64,000 nt of DNA from Udeniomyces pyricola (Eukaryota > Basidiomycota > Tremellomycetes > Cystofilobasidiales > Mrakiaceae): assembly GCA_039545295.1 (NCBI GenBank), contig BCIK01000009.1, positions 248,001 to 312,000 of the forward strand. Reading direction: 5' to 3'. The position numbers and the translations under genes are program-made. The notes below the pieces were generated by a model. That model searched no databases. It saw only the letters and a list, made by a program, of their open reading frames with translations, and was not told the origin of the DNA. This document shows, in pieces, positions 23,001 to 34,993 of the stretch (position 1 is the first letter of the stretch; each line of letters starts with the position of its first letter).

Positions 23001-26000
23001 GCATCTGCATCCACCTGCTTCCTATCCATCTTTTCCTTGATCTCTCCCTCTTCCAGCGTCTTCTTCCTCTCCTCCGCGTTCTCGAACCCCCAGCTGACGC
23101 GCCCCGGCCGCCTCATTACGCTCGATCTCGCTCGTCCACATCAACCTCGTCTACGGTCTCGGATGACCTCACTCCTCCCGCTACACCTGCTCTTGCTCCG
23201 CCTCGATCGCTGGTGATTGATGATCTCGAGGCGGACGACTTACAGACGGGCCCCGCGGATTTGCTTGGACAAAGAGTCGACATCGGCGGAGAGCAGCTAT
23301 ATAAGCTTACTGTTCAATGCTGCCTCGCCAGGATCGAAATACGCTGTCCTGCCCCGCGCGAGGCAGGCCGTCCCAACGTCAGAGATGGGTCTATTCTCCG
23401 AGCCGGCATCCTCATCATCGACACCCACGACATCGATCTTCGCCTGGGACCGATCCCTCAATCGAACCGCTTCTCTTCGGCATCATCTCCTCCTCGCTTG
23501 CCTCTACCGGCCTCTCGGTTGTCTTCTACATCCACGCCCATCATCTCGTCTCAAATGGTCCTCGAATGGACAAAGTTGACGGTCCTTCTCGCCCGCCCAA
23601 GCGACGCTCGGGCACAGGCTCTCGTGGTTGTCGGACTGCTGTCTAATATGGACACACACGATCCTCTCCTCGACGGTCCTCCTCTCCGCCCGAGAGTGCA
23701 ACTTCTACCAGGTCCCGTACAACCTCCATTGACACACACTCACCAACATCCCCGATCACGTTTCGATCCTCGCACTGGTCCAGCTCATCATCATCATCTT
23801 CCGTCCTCTGCTACGCGCAAACCCCCACACGATGCCAAAACGAACCGTCCTTCGCCCTCTTCAAGCCTGCAAGTTCGGCTCCCGAGCGTGCGAGTCGACC
23901 TTCACAAGTCCCAAACCGACGGTCTCCAATACTTTGCCGACGATATCACCCGATGGCTCGACGTTGCGTTCGATGATGTTGACGACGCCGACTCCGAGAG
24001 TGACTTGGGCTCAGATGGTATCGAACGCGGCACGAATCTTCATAGGCTGGGCGGAGGGGGGAAGAAGAAGAGAGACGAGATGAAGATGATTGGGAGTCGG
24101 TTCTTTGGGCCAAAGTCAAGTCTGGACGATGGGTTGGATTCGGATGAGGAGGCTAGGGGGAACGACCAAGCTGAGTTGGATGGCGGCAACATCATGTTCA
24201 GCCTTGATATTGCCGAAGGTTGGCTCTTTGGTCACTTTTGTATGTTCGTTGTGCTTGGCCCGTCCATACTGACAATTGGTTTTCTTTTGTCTGACACCTT
24301 GGCCACAATAGTCGATCTGACTCTGAGCACTCCTCGGACTGGCCTCGCCTTTGATGAGTCGCTGCCTCGAGTCTTGCACGTCGTGGCGACGGATCTTGAG
24401 GTGGTGGGCGCCTCCAACGCAGGAGACAAGGTAGGGTCGAAGTGCTTCTGCATTCCTTTCTCCTCGTACGTGTCCAAGCTCAACTTTTGCTCATCTTCCC
24501 GATCAACACTCTTTTGCTCCAGAAACGCACGACCATCTCGGTGTCTATCTCGGACGTCCGATTCGACGACGTTTCTCACTCGGACGCACCCGTCAAGTAT
24601 TTCTACAAGACCATCTCTCGGGGGCTCGTACGTAACTCATGTTCATTGAGTTCCATGTTTGTCGCATCTGTTCTAGAGAAACTCATGATGACTCTACGTT
24701 TTTAGGATCTGGCCCCAAAGTCAATTCTCTTCATGCGTCTCATCTCGACGACGGAGGTCAACTCGGGCGCCAAGGAGACAGATTTGTTCGTTTCGGCGCA
24801 CAACTTCACGTTCTTTGTCGCTTCGGATCTCGGATGGTTGCAGGACCTTGCTGCATTTGCCAAGGCACCTGAAGGGGTGAGTCTCGATTTTTTTTCTTCT
24901 CTGGTGTGAAGTATGGGTGATGTTGAATGGATGTCGCTGATTTATATTGCCTCCTTGATATTCATAGGCTTTTGAGGATGTCCCACCCTCGGACATCACA
25001 CGTCTTTCTCTCCAGATTGAAGATTCGTCCGTCCATCTCGCCGCCCCGACGCTTCCCGGCGCGGTGGTCCTTTTCCTCGGCCAAGTTCACGCCAACGCGG
25101 ATATTCACAGCGAGGATTCGCGTGTCGTCGTCCATGCCAGCGGAACGGGCGTCAGAGCTTTTGCCATTGATGATCTCAAGGCTCCGGTACCGGAGAAGGG
25201 ATTGGGTGTTAGACCGTTGAGCGGCGCAGATCACTGGAAGGTAAGAGATAACGAAAAAACGAGATGATTGCTCGCTCGAGAGAGAAGGGAAGAACGCTTC
25301 AAGTGTGAAGTATGTCGGCTGAGTCTGATGATGCCTTGCATTGCGGGTTTCTAGTACCTTGGTTTTGCGTCTTTGATAGAGCTTTCACAGATCAAGCTCA
25401 CCGTCAAACTTAACTCTGACTCTGCGCTGAAGACCGAGGTGTGTATACTTTTGCCGGTAATGCTACTTTTGGTCGCGACTTGTAGCCTGATGCCTGTTTT
25501 GTTGTTGTCATTTTATCATTAACATTATTGTTATTCCAAAATTAGGTTGATATCTCGACGTTGAAGGTCCGAATACTGGTGTGCGCTGACTCACTGGTGA
25601 CAATCGGGTCCCTCGTTGGCGATATCGCCAAACTGTTTCCGTCGTGCGTGGCCTGCAATCATTTCGAGTGCTCCGTGCGTCTAGCAGAGGTACCGGCTGA
25701 CAGCCGTGACTGATGATGCCTTCTTTCTTTCTATCCAAAGTAAACCCGAGCCTGCCGCCCAGGCGAATCCGGTACCACCAGAGGTAGATGACGGCCTTCC
25801 TGACCTCATGGGTACGTCCTTATTCATGCATGCGACCATGACTCTTGGCTTAAGCTCGGATCTGATGCATCCACTTTTCACCTATTCTTGTGTAAACTTG
25901 TTCAACACACCCTTTCAGCGAGCCTCGATCAAGATGCCTTTGGCAAGCAGCAGCCGTCTATCGTCTCGGACGCCGACTTCATCGCTGATGATCTCCCCCG

Positions 26001-28510
26001 GAATGCTGACTACCTCGAGTCGTATCGCTCCTCTCATCCAGAGACGCTCAACTCGTTTGAGAACATTGAGTGGGGCGACAAGCCTCAACCAGGCGTGGTC
26101 TCGGACGTCAACGGCGAGACGATTCGATTACTCGACCCCGAGGGCATCCGCATCGTGGAGGACTACTGGCTTACCATGCCATCTCAAAGAGGTCGCGAAA
26201 AGACCGCAACGTAAGTCAAGTCATCTGCCGAAGATCGCTTTAGTTTTCCGCTCTTTTGGGGATGGTCGAGTGAGGACGAGGGCTTAATCCAATTACGCGA
26301 TGGCTTGTTTTGCCTCGACCTTGCATTCCTCTCGTCACAGGGCGGCACCAGCATCGTTCAGGTTTGCCATGCAAGATTGCGACGTCTCGCTGCTGCTTCA
26401 CGATGGCTTCGATTGGCATCATACCCGCAAGTCGATCGAAGACGAAGTCAAAGCTGTTCGACGCCGCCTCGAAAAGATTCGTCAGCTCCTCGCGAGCGGT
26501 CAAACTCCCGACGAGAGTATTGAGCAAGCTGGATCCAAGCTCTTCAATTCCATCTACATTGGCATCCCTCAGTTTCGCACGGATCTTGATACGACCGACT
26601 ACCTAGCTGCGCTGGGTGATGACGACCTGCTCGACTTTGGCGGGCCAGATAACACCTCGCAGACGACCTCGTTTCAATCTGTCAAAGGGCGACCTGATCG
26701 AGCATCTCCTATGCCACCGTCTCGCTCGCGCTCCAATCGCCGCCGGAAACTGACCCGCTCGCGCAACGCTCGGATCGAAATCAACCTCGTCGCGGTCCGA
26801 GTGGAATTCAAAGCGTTCGCTCCTGGCGTCGAAGTAGCCTCGAAATTGCGAGTCCGATGCCGGGACGTGGAGATTTTGGATCACATCAAGACGTCGACCT
26901 GGAAAAAGTTTCTCACGCAGATGCGGTCAGATTCGCGGGGCAACGTCCGGGAGGCTGGTTCGGACATGGTCACGATTGAACTGAGGAACGTGCGCCCGAT
27001 TCCGGATCGAGCTGATGAAGAAGGACGGTTGAAAGTGAGTCTGCTTATACTCGTCTGACGTCTAACCAGACGTATATCCAGGATATCAGTCTGATGTGAG
27101 ATGGTGGTCTGTTCATTTGGCTCGAGTTCAGGCTCGAATCCTGCCTCTTCGCCTGCACGTCGATCAAGATGCCCTCGACTTTCTCAAGCGGTTCTTTAGC
27201 TTCAAAGATCTTCGGTCGACGCCATCGTCGAGTTCGTCGCCCTCCAAGGAAGCCTACCTTCAACATGTCGAAATCTTGCCCATCGAACTCAAACTCGACT
27301 ACAAGCCAAAGCGGGTCGACTACCGAGCGCTGCGCGAGGGCAAGACGATTGAGCTTATGAATTTCTTCCATTTCGATGGTGCTGAGATGACGCTCCGACG
27401 CATCACACTTTCTGGAGTGAGTTGAAGCCATATCGAGCTGAGCTTGCAGAGCGCTCCACGCTCCACGATGTTGACCCGCAATTCTTTGTTTTCCTTCTTT
27501 TCGATGTTGCTTGGGGTTGTCGATGTTATCAGGTAACCGGGTGGGCTCGCCTGTTTGACACGCTCAACGACCTTTGGACTCCCGACGTCAAAGCCAATCA
27601 ACTCGCTGAGATTATCTCTGGAGTTTCGCCCATCCGATCGCTCGTTAACGTTGGCTCAGGTGTCGCAGACCTTATCCTCCTCCCCATCGAGCAATATAAG
27701 AAGGATCGACGTATCGTTCGCGGCGTCCAACGAGGCACGACCTCGTTCGTCAAGTCGACCGCGCTCGAAGCCATCAAACTTGGCGCCAGGCTCGCGACGG
27801 GGACCCAAGTCATCCTCGAAAAGGCAGAGACCGTTCTCGGCGGCCGGTTTGGCGAAAAGATGGTAGGCGAGAGCCTCGGTCCCGGTGGGAGTGGAAGCGG
27901 CAGTGGTGGTGGTGGTGTTGATATTGGAGGAGGAGTCTTTGAAGGTCGAGGCGAGATGGATCCCCTGACCAAATCGGTGATGAGCAATAGTAGCGACGAG
28001 GACGCCGATGAGATCTCGAGGTACGCTCATCAACCCGCCGACGTCAAGGAGGGGATCTCGAACGCGTATGAATCCCTCAGCCGGAATATCAACTCGGCAG
28101 CCGAGACGATCTTGGCCGTGCCGATGGAGGTGTACGAGAGATCGGGCAACGATGTACGTATTTGATCGAGGTTGTTGAATTCGAGACTTGGCTGTTCCTG
28201 TGGTCTGTTCCTATGTCAAAGACGATGGGACAGGGTGAGGATGAGAACTGACGAATTCCAATTTCATTCTTTTATTCTTCTTTTTCTTCTTCTTTTTTAT
28301 CCTTGGGTTTTCTTTGATCTCTTCGCTCCACCTAATCGACTCTTTGTCTGGTTCGTTCAGGGTCCCGTCCGAGCCGTCGTCCGAGCGATTCCCATCGCCG
28401 TCTTGAAGCCAATGATTGGCGCGAGCGAAGCCGTTTCCAAGACCCTCTTTGGCCTTCGCAACTCGCTCGATCCGGCCTCTCGACAAGAGCTCGAGGACAA
28501 GTACAAATGA
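20081..28510 (+). CDS. ATG2: ATG2, autophagy lipid-transfer protein
   Basis: Bridge-like lipid transporter joining ER exit sites to the phagophore, working with Atg9 and Atg18. Fifteen exons: 20081-20317, 20470-22912, 23001-24218, 24312-24430, 24523-24627, 24706-24876, 24968-25240, 25355-25438, 25546-25643, 25741-25811, 25919-26210, 26341-27034, 27132-27416, 27533-28153, 28361-28510; total 2286 aa, phases close. The N-terminal chorein region reads FLSFVLRRSIGKFVKAGGLD and VTLDEE|AINDLIPSSLPLKL. Further landmarks are SGICIHLLPIHLFLDLSLFQ around 895, the CAD-like region near 1380-1480 (LFVSAHNFTFFVASDLGWL), and VKAVRRRLEKIRQLLASGQ. The C-terminal region is near 2050-2130 (LVNVGSGVADLILLPIEQYK, SFVKSTALEAIKLGARLATG). 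The size exceeds yeast Atg2 (about 1590 aa) because of long Ser-rich loops in exon 2. The intron at 24219-24311 is in frame and open. Confidence 0.96.
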
Positions 28511-29343
28511 AAAGGATTCGGACCGTAAAGACTGGGAGGACAAAGAGAAGGGACATCTCAAGGAAGGACCAACATCACACTTTTTTTTTTTTTTGTGGTC
28601 TTCGTCTTAGCTTCGACCTCAAGGTCTCTATCTCTCGCTCATGTTGGGATCTCTCAATCCCTCCTGGTTCCTGGTAGCATATACATTTGAGATTCGCTCA
28701 TCTCGCTTTTGGTCGTCGCTTTTTATTTTTTTCTTCATCGCGGCTTTTCAGAACCAATGTCATCAGCCTTCCATTCTTTTCTAGCGCTTTGCCGACGTTG
28801 TTCCCTTTTTTTTTTCTCCTTTTGGTCTTTGGTTGTATATCCTTATCACATTCCCTTCATTCACGCAACCAGCCGCTGTCTCCTTTCATATATCAATCCC
28901 TCCTGCTAACAAATCACCCCTTCTGACCCCTTCCCAATTGTTCTCTATACGCATGATTCCATCCTTCTTTCTTTTTTTTTTTTTTTTCCTTGCACGATCC
29001 GATCCAAATCCTTGCCTTTCTTCCTTCAACCCCGCTGTACCTTTCCCCCTTCCCGGCCCGCCTCCACTTTGATCAATTATACATGACCCCTCTGCCCTTA
29101 AAATCTTCTCCTCTTCTCCTTTCTCCCTTTTCTCAAACGTTTTTTTTTTATCCTCACGCGAAAAAAAAAAAACACCCGGATATAACGTATTCTAATCGTT
29201 GGATACATGTATTTGCGGGTTGGATGAGAGATGGTTTTCGTTGATTTAGGAAAAACGTCAAATGATCGATCATGATGATGATGATGATGAGGAGGAGGAG
29301 GAGGAAAAGGAGAAAGAAAGAAAGAAAGAAAGAAAGGGGGTTT
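28511..29343. other. Convergent intergenic, ATG2 / CDC31, T-tract rich
   Basis: This 833 bp gap lies between two 3' ends. It carries several T runs (28580, 28810, 28970, 29140) plus (ATG)n, (GAG)n and (AAAG)n microsatellites at 29272-29336. No gene is recognised. Confidence 0.6.
29272..29336. repeat. Compound microsatellite (ATG)n(GAG)n(AAAG)n
   Basis: Three consecutive simple repeats lie immediately downstream of the CDC31 stop codon, probably in its 3' UTR. Confidence 0.85.
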
Positions 29344-31215
29344 TCATGCATCGTCCGTCATGATGGCAAAGAACTCGTCCATGCTGATCTCGCCGTCTTG
29401 ATCGAGGTCGAATTCGTCAATCATCGCTTGTCTGGAAACAAACAAACAAACAAACAAACAAACAAGAAGGATAGAAAACCAATAAACACGAAAGAGGAAG
29501 GAAGGAAAAAGGAAAGGAAAGGAAGAAGAGAGGATTCATTAGAGCAAGGTGGAAGAGAGAGATAGGGGTTAGTTGGTTGGTAGGTTGATTAGGAAGGAGG
29601 GAAAAAGGAGAGAGAGAAGAGAGAAGAGAGAGAGAGAAAAAAAAGCAAAACACGCAAGTGGATGAGTATTCATACGTCCGTCACATATCCACACACGAGC
29701 GAGAGAGAATGAGAAAAAGAGAAAGAGAGAAAGAGAGAAAATCGCCCCTTTCTGCTTTTTTTCTTTTTTTTTGTTCTTGGCCAGGCTTTGGGATCGGGAA
29801 TGAGGATGCCCAAGGGAACACAAGAGCCAAAAGAAAAAGAAAAAGAAAAAAAAAACCCCAAGAAAAGGAAAGGGACTAGAAAAGAAGCAAGAAGAAAAGT
29901 ATCATGGAGTTCTGACGTCGCTTCTATCTTTTCCTGCCTTGTCGAGTCGCCCTCCCCCCCCCCCTTTCCCCCCCAACAGACACACAAGCCCCCAGTTTCA
30001 CCACCCGAGATACATATACCGACGTATGACTGAGGAATAGAACGTAAAGAGTAAAAGAAAATGGAAAAAAGAAAAAAGAAACCCCTTCGGGAGGGAAGGG
30101 AAGGGGAGGGGGGGATTTTAAAAGTACTAACAGTTCGTCCTCGTCCAAGCCTTCGCCGAGCTCTTTCGCGACGCGTCGGAGGTTGCGCACCGAGATCTTG
30201 CCGGTGTTATCGTCGTCAAACAGTTCAAATGCCCGTCGAATCTCGTCCCGAGGGTCGCGTGCGAGGAGGTGGGTCGTCACTGAGTTTCAGAGCACAGGGA
30301 AAGGGAAGAGAAACAAGGAGGGAGAGGGGGGTTGAGGGTGGAGGAGAGGAACGGGATGGGAACGTGACAAGTGGGAAAAGGGAACCGGGGGGGGGGGGGA
30401 GTGTAACAACAGAGACGGGTGGATGGAGGGAATGACAGGGGGTTTTAGGGTATACGACAAGAGGGGAAGGAGTATGTCAGCTTTACGTGGGTATGAAGGG
30501 TTATGAGATGGTCCCCTGATGTATCGAGCGCGTGGATAGATGGATAGATCGAACGACGACACGACACGTCCTTTCTCATCCATCGTCCACCTCTCGGTCG
30601 GACGCGACGAACGCGTCGCGACTTGCCAAAAATATATACATATAAAACGAGCTCAAAGCTTTCCGTTTCTCTGGTTGGATATAATCAACGTTGCGTTCTC
30701 TCTGCTTTGCCTGGCGTACTATCCGTGTAAGCAGCTTCCCATCCTCCTCTCTTTCCCTGTCTTATTCCACTCCTCCCCCTGCCTGCCCCTTGGAAGAGAC
30801 AAAGCCAAAACAAGAAAAAGGAATAAAAAAACATAAAGGACTCACTAATCTTGACAAAATCATCAAAGACCATCAAACCTTCTCCACGTTTATCGTGATC
30901 TCTCAACAGCTTGAGGACCTCGGCCTTCTTCAAATCGAACCCCAACGCGCGCATGGCGACTTTCAACTCGTGATAATCGATACTGCCATCTTTATCGGTA
31001 TCGAACAACTCGAACGCCTCTTTGATCTCTTGTTTTTGGTCTTCGGACAGTTCGGATGAGTGATGGGGATGAGGTGAAGAGGAAGAAGGGTGGTGGGGTG
31101 TAGTGCGGTGAAGGGGTGGGATGGCGTTGTTGGTGGTGGTCGAGAGGGAGGGTTGACCGGGTGGGGGTGGTCGTCGTTTGGTCTTTTGAGCCGAGGTGGC
31201 GTAGAGGGATGACAT
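29344..31215 (-). CDS. CDC31: Centrin (CDC31-type), four EF-hand protein
   Basis: Calcium-binding centrin for spindle-pole-body duplication and nuclear mRNA export. Three exons: 31215-30846, 30279-30132, 29431-29344; 201 aa. EF1 is [12 protein letters not shown] (canonical). EF2, [12 protein letters not shown], has Arg at position 3 and so is probably degenerate. EF3 is [12 protein letters not shown], ending in Asn at position 12 where Glu is usual. EF4 is [12 protein letters not shown] (canonical). The C-terminus is [10 protein letters not shown] 50-residue Pro/Ser/Thr/His-rich leader precedes [18 protein letters not shown]; an upstream in-frame ATG at 31452 would lengthen it but looks like UTR. 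The two introns are 566 and 700 nt, several times the window norm, and full of simple sequence. Confidence 0.93.
29436..29465. repeat. (AAAC)n microsatellite in the second CDC31 intron
   Basis: About seven tandem AAAC units sit just inside the 3' splice site of the long second intron of CDC31. Confidence 0.85.
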
Positions 31216-31482
31216 TTGGGAGGAAAGCGGAGTGGCTAGTTGAGTGAGTGAGTGGATGGATGAATGTGGATGAATAGGCGTGAGGTCGATGATGTTGATG
31301 AATGATGATGAGTGATGAATGAGGACGCTGTCGAGGTGGTCGATGGCTGTGGATGGATATTGGATGGTTGGATGGTTGGATGGATGGATGGATGGAGTCG
31401 TCGGTGCGTCCGGTGTCCTCTTGCTGGCGCGTTGAGACAGAGAATCCATCAACCTCCATCAACAAAGCTCCCGCAGCAAGGA

Positions 31483-31520
31483 CGATTAAACGATTAAACG
31501 ATTAAACGATTAAACGATTA
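31483..31520. repeat. Tandem array of CGATTAAA, 4.75 copies
   Basis: Perfect 8-bp head-to-tail repeat in the CDC31/F-box promoter. Degenerate relatives (CGATTAAGG, CGATTCACG) continue downstream. Confidence 0.9.
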
Positions 31521-31550
31521 CCGAATGACGATTCACGATCAACGATTAAG

Positions 31551-31584
31551 GATCAGCAATCAACGATCAGCAATCAACGATCAG
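31551..31584. repeat. Tandem 14-bp repeat GATCAGCAATCAAC, 2.4 copies
   Basis: Perfect direct repeat 30 bp past the CGATTAAA array, in the same promoter. Confidence 0.85.
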
Positions 31585-31695
31585 CCCCTGATAAGCGCGA
31601 TAAGCCTTCGACATCAACTCAACATCCATCCACTCCCATAATATCATCCCTCGTCATCACCTCAACCCTCCACCCGTCCAAGCCAGCCATCCAGC

Positions 31696-33463
31696 ATGAA
31701 CACCCGAGTCCTCCCCTCAGCCAGCCCATCATCCCCACCCGTCATACCGACCCTCCCACCCGAGCTGCTCTCCCACATCCTCTCCCACCTCAGCTCCTCC
31801 CTCGACCTCGCCTCCTGCTGCCTCGTCTCCTTTGCGTTCCTCCAACTCGCCTCGCCCATCCTCTACGGGAACGTCATCATCAAGCGTCACAAAGCCTTTG
31901 ACGAACTGTTTTGTGATCGGGTGCGTAAGACGGCCTTGGACGAGACCGTCTTCATCCATCACTACGAGAAACGGTCCAGGTTGGACTTTTACGACTGACA
32001 CCGTCCCCAAGCGATTCAACCCCTGTTTACATCTTGTTCCTCTTTGTCATGTCTTCGAACCCTCCCCCCCCCCCTCCCTTACCCCTCTTCTTTCATCCCG
32101 ATACCTCCCTCGCGTCCGTCTATAACAGAACCCAAACACAACGCTACCTCATCTCCATCGGTACCTCTCCCTCCACCAGATCACCACGCTTCATCTGCTC
32201 GTCCGCCCAGCGTTCCCACCCTGTCTCACGCGTCTGATTCCTACACCCGACCATCAAGAATCTGTCGACAGCGACGATCACAAAGACCAACGTACATGCT
32301 CTCATGACCCCTCCTCAACTCCATCTCCTTCAGGACCTCTTCCTATCCCTCTCGGGACGCTTCTGATTTCCCTCTCGTTCAACGGTTTGACCGGTTACAG
32401 CTCCCTATTACCGTACCTCCATCCAAAGACGCTCCATCTCCAACCTTCTTATTCTCACTCAACCAAGTTTCACTTTCCTTGTGAGCGTTCGAGTTGGCGA
32501 GTGCTCAGTAGTGTCGCTTGGCGACATCGATTGCGACACGTCGTCTTGAAAGGGTGCGATTTAGCCGTCGCGGAGGAAAGAGTCGTCGGGGCGGGTATGT
32601 TGGATGGGTCTCGATTCTCGGAAGGCTTTTTTTTGGTCCCACCACCATCATCATCATCATCATCATCATCACCATCATCATCCCCTACTTCGCTTTCTAC
32701 CCCATCGTACCCTTCAATTTCCTTGACGTACGACCTCTCCTCTCTACCCCCTCTCACAATCCCATTCTACACCTCTTTCCTTCCCATCCTCGATCTCAAC
32801 GGCGTTTTTCTCGTCCCTGGTCTTTCCCATCCTCCTCCTCCTCCTCCTCCTCCCAACAACAACCTCACCCATCATCTCCTTTCCCCATCATTCTCATTGT
32901 CCCATGACCCCTGGATTGCCGCCTTGCCAGACGACGATGTCAACGTCACCTCCTCTGGACGAACACCAACGACAACGACGACGGGCATGGATAAAGCCTC
33001 CTCCTCTTCCTCCTCTTCCTCCTCCTATCCTCGGCTACAGCTTTCACCCGTCCAACTCTCCTCGATGCCCGACTTGACACGTCTTTCCCTCTTACCTTCT
33101 CCTCCTTCCTCCTCAACGACGTTCCTCTCCCCGATCGACAACGATGACGACGACGACGACGACCATCCCTTCGATGTAGCCGTGGGAGGCGTCCTGATCC
33201 TCGTCTCGCGTGAGCGCGAAGCCGAATGGATCGAACGCGGCCTCGATGGTCTCCGAGACGAATCTTCCAAAGCCACGATTCGAGTTCGGTTAGCGCCGCC
33301 AGTAGTCGTTCGGCGGATCGAAGGACGTGGTGGAGGAGGAGGAGGAGGAGGAGGGGGGTCAAGGGAAGGAAGGGGTTTGGAAGTGATTAAGGGTGAGATG
33401 GAACGATCGACGAGGGTTGCTGCTGCGGGTCGATGGTCATCCGCGAGTGGCTGGCGGACCTAG
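31696..33463 (+). CDS. F-box-like protein with low-complexity C-terminal half
   Basis: Two exons, 31696-31920 and 32129-33463, give 519 aa. The N-terminus has an F-box-like motif, IPTLPPELLSHILSHL followed by DLASCCLVSFAFLQLASPIL. This suggests a substrate adaptor for an SCF ubiquitin ligase (inferred; no SKP1 contact can be checked here). The following region (LHRYLSLHQITTLHLLVRPA, LLPYLHPKTLHLQPS, RLRHVVLKGCDL) looks like weak leucine-rich repeats. The C-terminal part has Ser, Pro, Asp and Gly runs encoded by near-perfect microsatellites. The single 208-nt intron joins DR|NPNTTLPH. The family is common in basidiomycetes and fast-evolving; the target is unknown. Confidence 0.72.
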
Positions 33464-34523
33464 TTTTCTCCCCTTCCCTACAACTTCCTATGGTTAGTGG
33501 TTGAGACGTCAGTGAATTGGTGGGAAGGACGATTCAAAGGAGAGAGGTGTGTGTATATATATATATACATAGGNGGGGGGGGGGGGATCCGCAAGTAGTA
33601 GTAGCAGCAGCGCGTTCTAAGCAAGCCAAGCGCGCAAGCAGCTGCAGTAGCGTCCATATTCCACTCTTGGGATATTCAGGGAAGAAAGCGGGCGGAAAGG
33701 AAGATCCACTGAAGTCGGTTTCCCCCGATGGGTTGGTTTGGAGAATAGATCATGGGTATGAAGGTTTCGTTTGGGAAATCGAAAGGGGGGGGGGGGGCGG
33801 CTGGGGGGGCTTGAGGAGAGCGAGCGGCGCGGGCGATGGGGAAAGGAGATGGAAAGACCGAAGTGCAAAAGTTTTCTCTTTTTTTTTATATATACTGTAT
33901 CTATGATAGATAGGACGTTCAAGCTGATCGGATGATATAGATGCATAAATGAAGTGTTGGCATCCAGATATATATATATATATATATCCAATGAATGCTG
34001 ATCGTATCGATGACATTGATAATCATACCATTGCATGCGATCCTTATACGTTTCGTCAATATATACATCTATACGGCGTCCAAACGTTCATCCTTGACCC
34101 ATGCAAGGATATCCTACTATGTATACGTACACGTACATAGTACACCGACATCGACGTCCCAGACCACGCACGGGCCTTTTTGAATTGATACGTACTTTAA
34201 GCCCGTCTCTCCTTGACTTGCTTTCCTGCCGTATTCGATAGATCGGATGCATACGATTGATTCCCATTCTACTTTTTTTTCCCCTTTGAATATAGCTATG
34301 TATACTTTGAAACAGCCCGTCACTGCAACTCAAACCCCACCTATTTATTATTGTCATCATCATTTTTAACCTATCCATTCATGCATGCTTAAATCGTTTC
34401 ATTTGATTTCAATCATTAACGGGCCGGTCTCTCTTTCCCCCCCCCCCCATACATGACCACTCAAATGGTCATGATCCCACCTCCCAATATTATTCTCTAC
34501 TTCTCTCTCTCCATCCGCTACCT
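33464..34523. other. Convergent intergenic, F-box gene / LSM14, with an N
   Basis: This 1060 bp gap lies between two 3' ends. It holds a TA microsatellite (about 33553-33566), a single N at 33574 next to a poly-G run, another G run near 33786-33800, and a second TA array at 33967-33987. I see no gene. Confidence 0.6.
33967..33987. repeat. (TA)n microsatellite
   Basis: A perfect alternating TA array lies in the LSM14 3' flank. Confidence 0.85.
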
Positions 34524-34959
34524 CTACCTCTGCTGCTGCTGCTGCTGCTGGTGGTGGTGAGGGTGATGTTGTCCATACCCAACCTGCTGAGGTTGCATCC
34601 TCGCTCCCCTTCCACCTCTCCCACCCCTCCCATTATAACCCCCCCTCATACCTCCCCCAGTCGTCCCTCCAACCTCACCAAACGTATTCAAGTTTCGGTT
34701 CCTCTCCTCATCCCTCCAACCCCGTCCGCCCCGAGCACCTCCTCCTCCGGATCCTCCTCCAAGTCGACCGCCCCGAACGGACTCCGGCTTGAGGTCCGAC
34801 GAGATCGAATCAAAGAACGACGTCGAGGGCGAGTAAAACGGTACGCTCGGCGCATGAACCTTGGGAGTCGAACCAGAAGACGACGCTCGATGCGTGGAAG
34901 ATTCATGAGAAGGTCCCGCCAAACCTCCATTGGCTTGTTGCTGCTGCTGCTGCTGCTGC

Positions 34960-34993
<34 letters not shown>

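Larger units (their letters stand above)
31216..31695. promoter_or_regulatory. Divergent promoter, CDC31 / F-box-like gene
   Basis: These 480 bp lie between the divergent starts. They contain GGATGGATGGATGGA runs (31370-31395), an 8-bp tandem array and a 14-bp tandem array, listed separately. No classical TATA is obvious. Confidence 0.5.

Noticed and set aside
31216..31452. Upstream in-frame ATG for centrin
   Set aside because: The extra 79 residues are read from GGAT-type simple repeats and are His/Ser/Pro-rich; they look like 5' UTR.
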